Shown here in pieces: positions 62,404-64,000 of a DNA stretch of 64,000 nt (within the stretch, counting starts at the first letter, position 1; each line of letters begins with the position of its first letter). The DNA is from 1-14-2-50-31-20 sp965370315 (GTDB lineage: Bacteria; Bacteroidota; Ignavibacteria; Ignavibacteriales; Melioribacteraceae): contig CBDUTO010000001.1 of NCBI GenBank assembly GCA_965370315.1, positions 1 to 64,000 of the forward strand, given 5' to 3'. The notes beneath the pieces are model-generated. The model did not search any database, had not been told where the DNA came from, and saw only the letters and a list, made by a program, of their open reading frames with translations. A program made the translations under genes and the position numbers.

Positions 62404-62439
62404 GTTGAAAGGAGTTTTGATTAGATTACGTGACTAATC

Positions 62440-64000
62440 TTATCTAACTAAATTAGTGATTTCTTGTAATAATGCATCGGCAGTTGTTACAACTCTTGCA
62501 TTAGCTTGGAAACCTCTTTGTGAAATAATCATTTTTGTAAATTCTTCTGATAAATCAACATTAGATTGCTCTAAAGCACCAGATTGTATAAACGTATTTG
62601 TATCTCCACCTGGCTCTCCAATACGAGCTTCTCCTGCATTTGCTGCTACCTGATACATATTATCTCCTATACTTGTTAAACCATTAAGATTTGGGAAAGT
62701 AGCAACCATAATTTGTGCTAATGTTTGTGAATTACCATTTGAGAAAATACCAACAACATTTCCATATTGATCAATATTTAAGTTTGCTAATGTTGCTGAA
62801 GCAGCACCATCTTGTGTTAATGACTGAATTTGTGAACTTAGAGCAGTTTGAGTAATACCATTAGTCCCTTCACCAAAATCAAAATCAATTTCAACTTGGT
62901 CAGCACCACTATCTGGTTGAAAAGAGATTGTTGGTAAATCTGGAGGAACTACATTAGCTAAACTACCCGTTCCATCATTTTGTGAGATTGATTCAATAGT
63001 ACCATCATTGTTGAATCTTAGTACTCCATTTGCACCTGCAGTTAATGATCCAGTTGAAGGATTTTCTATTTCCCACCCCCAAGATCCACTATCAAGATGT
63101 GTATATGTTATACTTAACGAGTGTGCACTTCCAAGAGAATCGTAAACAGTTACGGTACCTGTAATTTCTTCAGCAACTTCAGCTTTATCAATTTTTGCAT
63201 CTGCACTTTGTGAAGCAGTCGTGCTTCGCAATGCATCAAAGTTTAAATTAAAGTTAATATTGTCACTATCTTCTTGTATTAAAAGACTCGCTGTATCACT
63301 TTTGTTTGCTATATCAAAACTTAATGTTTGAGAACCAGTTATTGGAGAAGCAAAAGGATTTCCATCTGCGTCATTAATATTGTAAGTTACATCATAAGTT
63401 GCAGACCCAGTTGCTGGAGTTACTGAATCATCATAGTCCCCAGTATTTGTATAACTTAGTTCAAGCTCATATTCTGTACCATCAACACCATAAATTGCAT
63501 ATGTTTCTGTAGCAGGAACACCGCTGGTATTAGATTTAAAATTACCCGTCATTTCAACAATATCTGTTCTTTTTGTAGGTGATCCACTTTCAAGATTACC
63601 ACCCCATGTTACATTTTGAGTAGCAATTGCAGGTAATCTTAAATTTTTATCAATAATAACATCCTGTACTGAGTTGCCTGGAGGAATTTCACCAAGACCA
63701 TTTGCAACTTTTCCTTGTACTATTGCACCATTTTGTGGATTAACTAATTTACCCTCTGCATCAAATATAAATGCCCCAGCTCGTGAATATTGCTGAGTGC
63801 CATTATTATTTAATATAAACAATCCATCTCCTTGAAGAGCCAAATCAGTAGTGATTCCGGTTCTTTCAAAAGTACCTTGGTTCCAGTTTCTATCAATAGA
63901 ATTAACTTTCATTCCAAGACCAACTTGCATACTGTTAGTACCGCCACTACCATCTTCAGGGTTTGTACCAGATTTTATCATTTGATTAAAAGTATCACTA
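62440..64000 (-). CDS. flgE: FlgE, flagellar hook protein (N-terminus outside the window)
   Basis: The reading frame stays open to the edge of the window; residues SDTFNQM precede the first internal Met (63981), so at least 519 residues are seen and the conserved N-terminal rod-type helix is missing. Visible FlgE features are GLGMKVNSIDRNWNQGTFE and DLALQGDGLFILNNNG-type text near the start, and the C-terminal EQSNVDLSEEFTKMIISQRG, FQANARVVTTADALLQEI. The middle is a long variable hook domain. It builds the universal-joint hook. The terminator at 62375-62403 shows it ends its transcript. Confidence 0.93.
   Translation of the reverse strand, partial: SDTFNQMIKSGTNPEDGSGGTNSMQVGLGMKVNSIDRNWNQGTFERTGITTDLALQGDGLFILNNNGTQQYSRAGAFIFDAEGKLVNPQNGAIVQGKVANGLGEIPPGNSVQDVIIDKNLRLPAIATQNVTWGGNLESGSPTKRTDIVEMTGNFKSNTSGVPATETYAIYGVDGTEYELELSYTNTGDYDDSVTPATGSATYDVTYNINDADGNPFASPITGSQTLSFDIANKSDTASLLIQEDSDNINFNLNFDALRSTTASQSADAKIDKAEVAEEITGTVTVYDSLGSAHSLSITYTHLDSGSWGWEIENPSTGSLTAGANGVLRFNNDGTIESISQNDGTGSLANVVPPDLPTISFQPDSGADQVEIDFDFGEGTNGITQTALSSQIQSLTQDGAASATLANLNIDQYGNVVGIFSNGNSQTLAQIMVATFPNLNGLTSIGDNMYQVAANAGEARIGEPGGDTNTFIQSGALEQSNVDLSEEFTKMIISQRGFQANARVVTTADALLQEITNLVR

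Noticed and set aside
1..64000. CRISPR array, tRNA, rRNA or transposase genes
   Set aside because: No regularly spaced direct repeats, no tRNA-like T-loop with matching arms, and no transposase or integrase motif was found on either strand by eye.

Overview
The window is AT-rich, densely coded DNA, mostly on the minus strand, from a flagellated Gram-negative bacterium. Four large secreted proteins end in the NYPNPFNP-type C-terminal sorting domain and a fifth in a related FlgD/Ig-like domain. Together with a complete lateral set of flagellar genes and low GC, this points to the Ignavibacteria / Bacteroidota-Chlorobi side of the tree. That placement is inferred from gene content, not from a marker-gene search.

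Region 1 (1-12.6 kb) is accessory. It holds a 1554-residue secreted lamin-tail-repeat protein, an FKBP-type prolyl isomerase lipoprotein and a YitT-like membrane protein. An FAD oxidoreductase follows with a small membrane partner, then a LuxR-type regulator, an ECF sigma factor with its RskA-like anti-sigma factor, and a bacteriohemerythrin. A perfect 22-bp palindrome precedes the oxidoreductase.

Region 2 (12.6-32.7 kb) starts with a signalling cluster: a PAS histidine kinase, an unknown protein, a receiver joined to a DHp-like domain without an ATPase, and a lone receiver. A long flagellar operon follows, transcribed from about 32.6 kb down to 16.3 kb. In transcription order it carries a small membrane protein, fliA, two HDOD proteins, a degenerate histidine-kinase-like protein, a SwrB-like membrane protein, flgF, flgG, flgA, flgH, flgI, flgJ (fused to a lytic transglycosylase), flgN-like, flgK, flgL, a first motAB-type pair with a 145-nt overlap, fliW, csrA, a receiver-HPt protein and a second motAB pair. 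A good sigma-54-like promoter lies in front of it.

Region 3 (32.9-47 kb) encodes three giant surface proteins with cohesin-like modules, one of which also carries a dockerin-like segment. Each gene is followed by its own strong hairpin terminator. A gene-free stretch of about 1.3 kb follows, with tandem hairpins and a large palindromic element, then a small lipoprotein gene.

Region 4 (48.9-58.3 kb) is the flagellar export and switch operon: fliL, fliM, fliN, fliO, fliP, fliQ, fliR, flhB, flhA, flhF, flhG. Region 5 (58.6-64 kb) has a BNR/sortilin-like secreted protein and flgE, the hook protein, which runs off the end of the window. No flagellin, fliF/G/H/I, flgB/C, rRNA, tRNA, CRISPR array or transposase gene is visible. 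Several palindromic, non-coding dispersed repeats sit in the gaps, including two copies of a MITE-like element.
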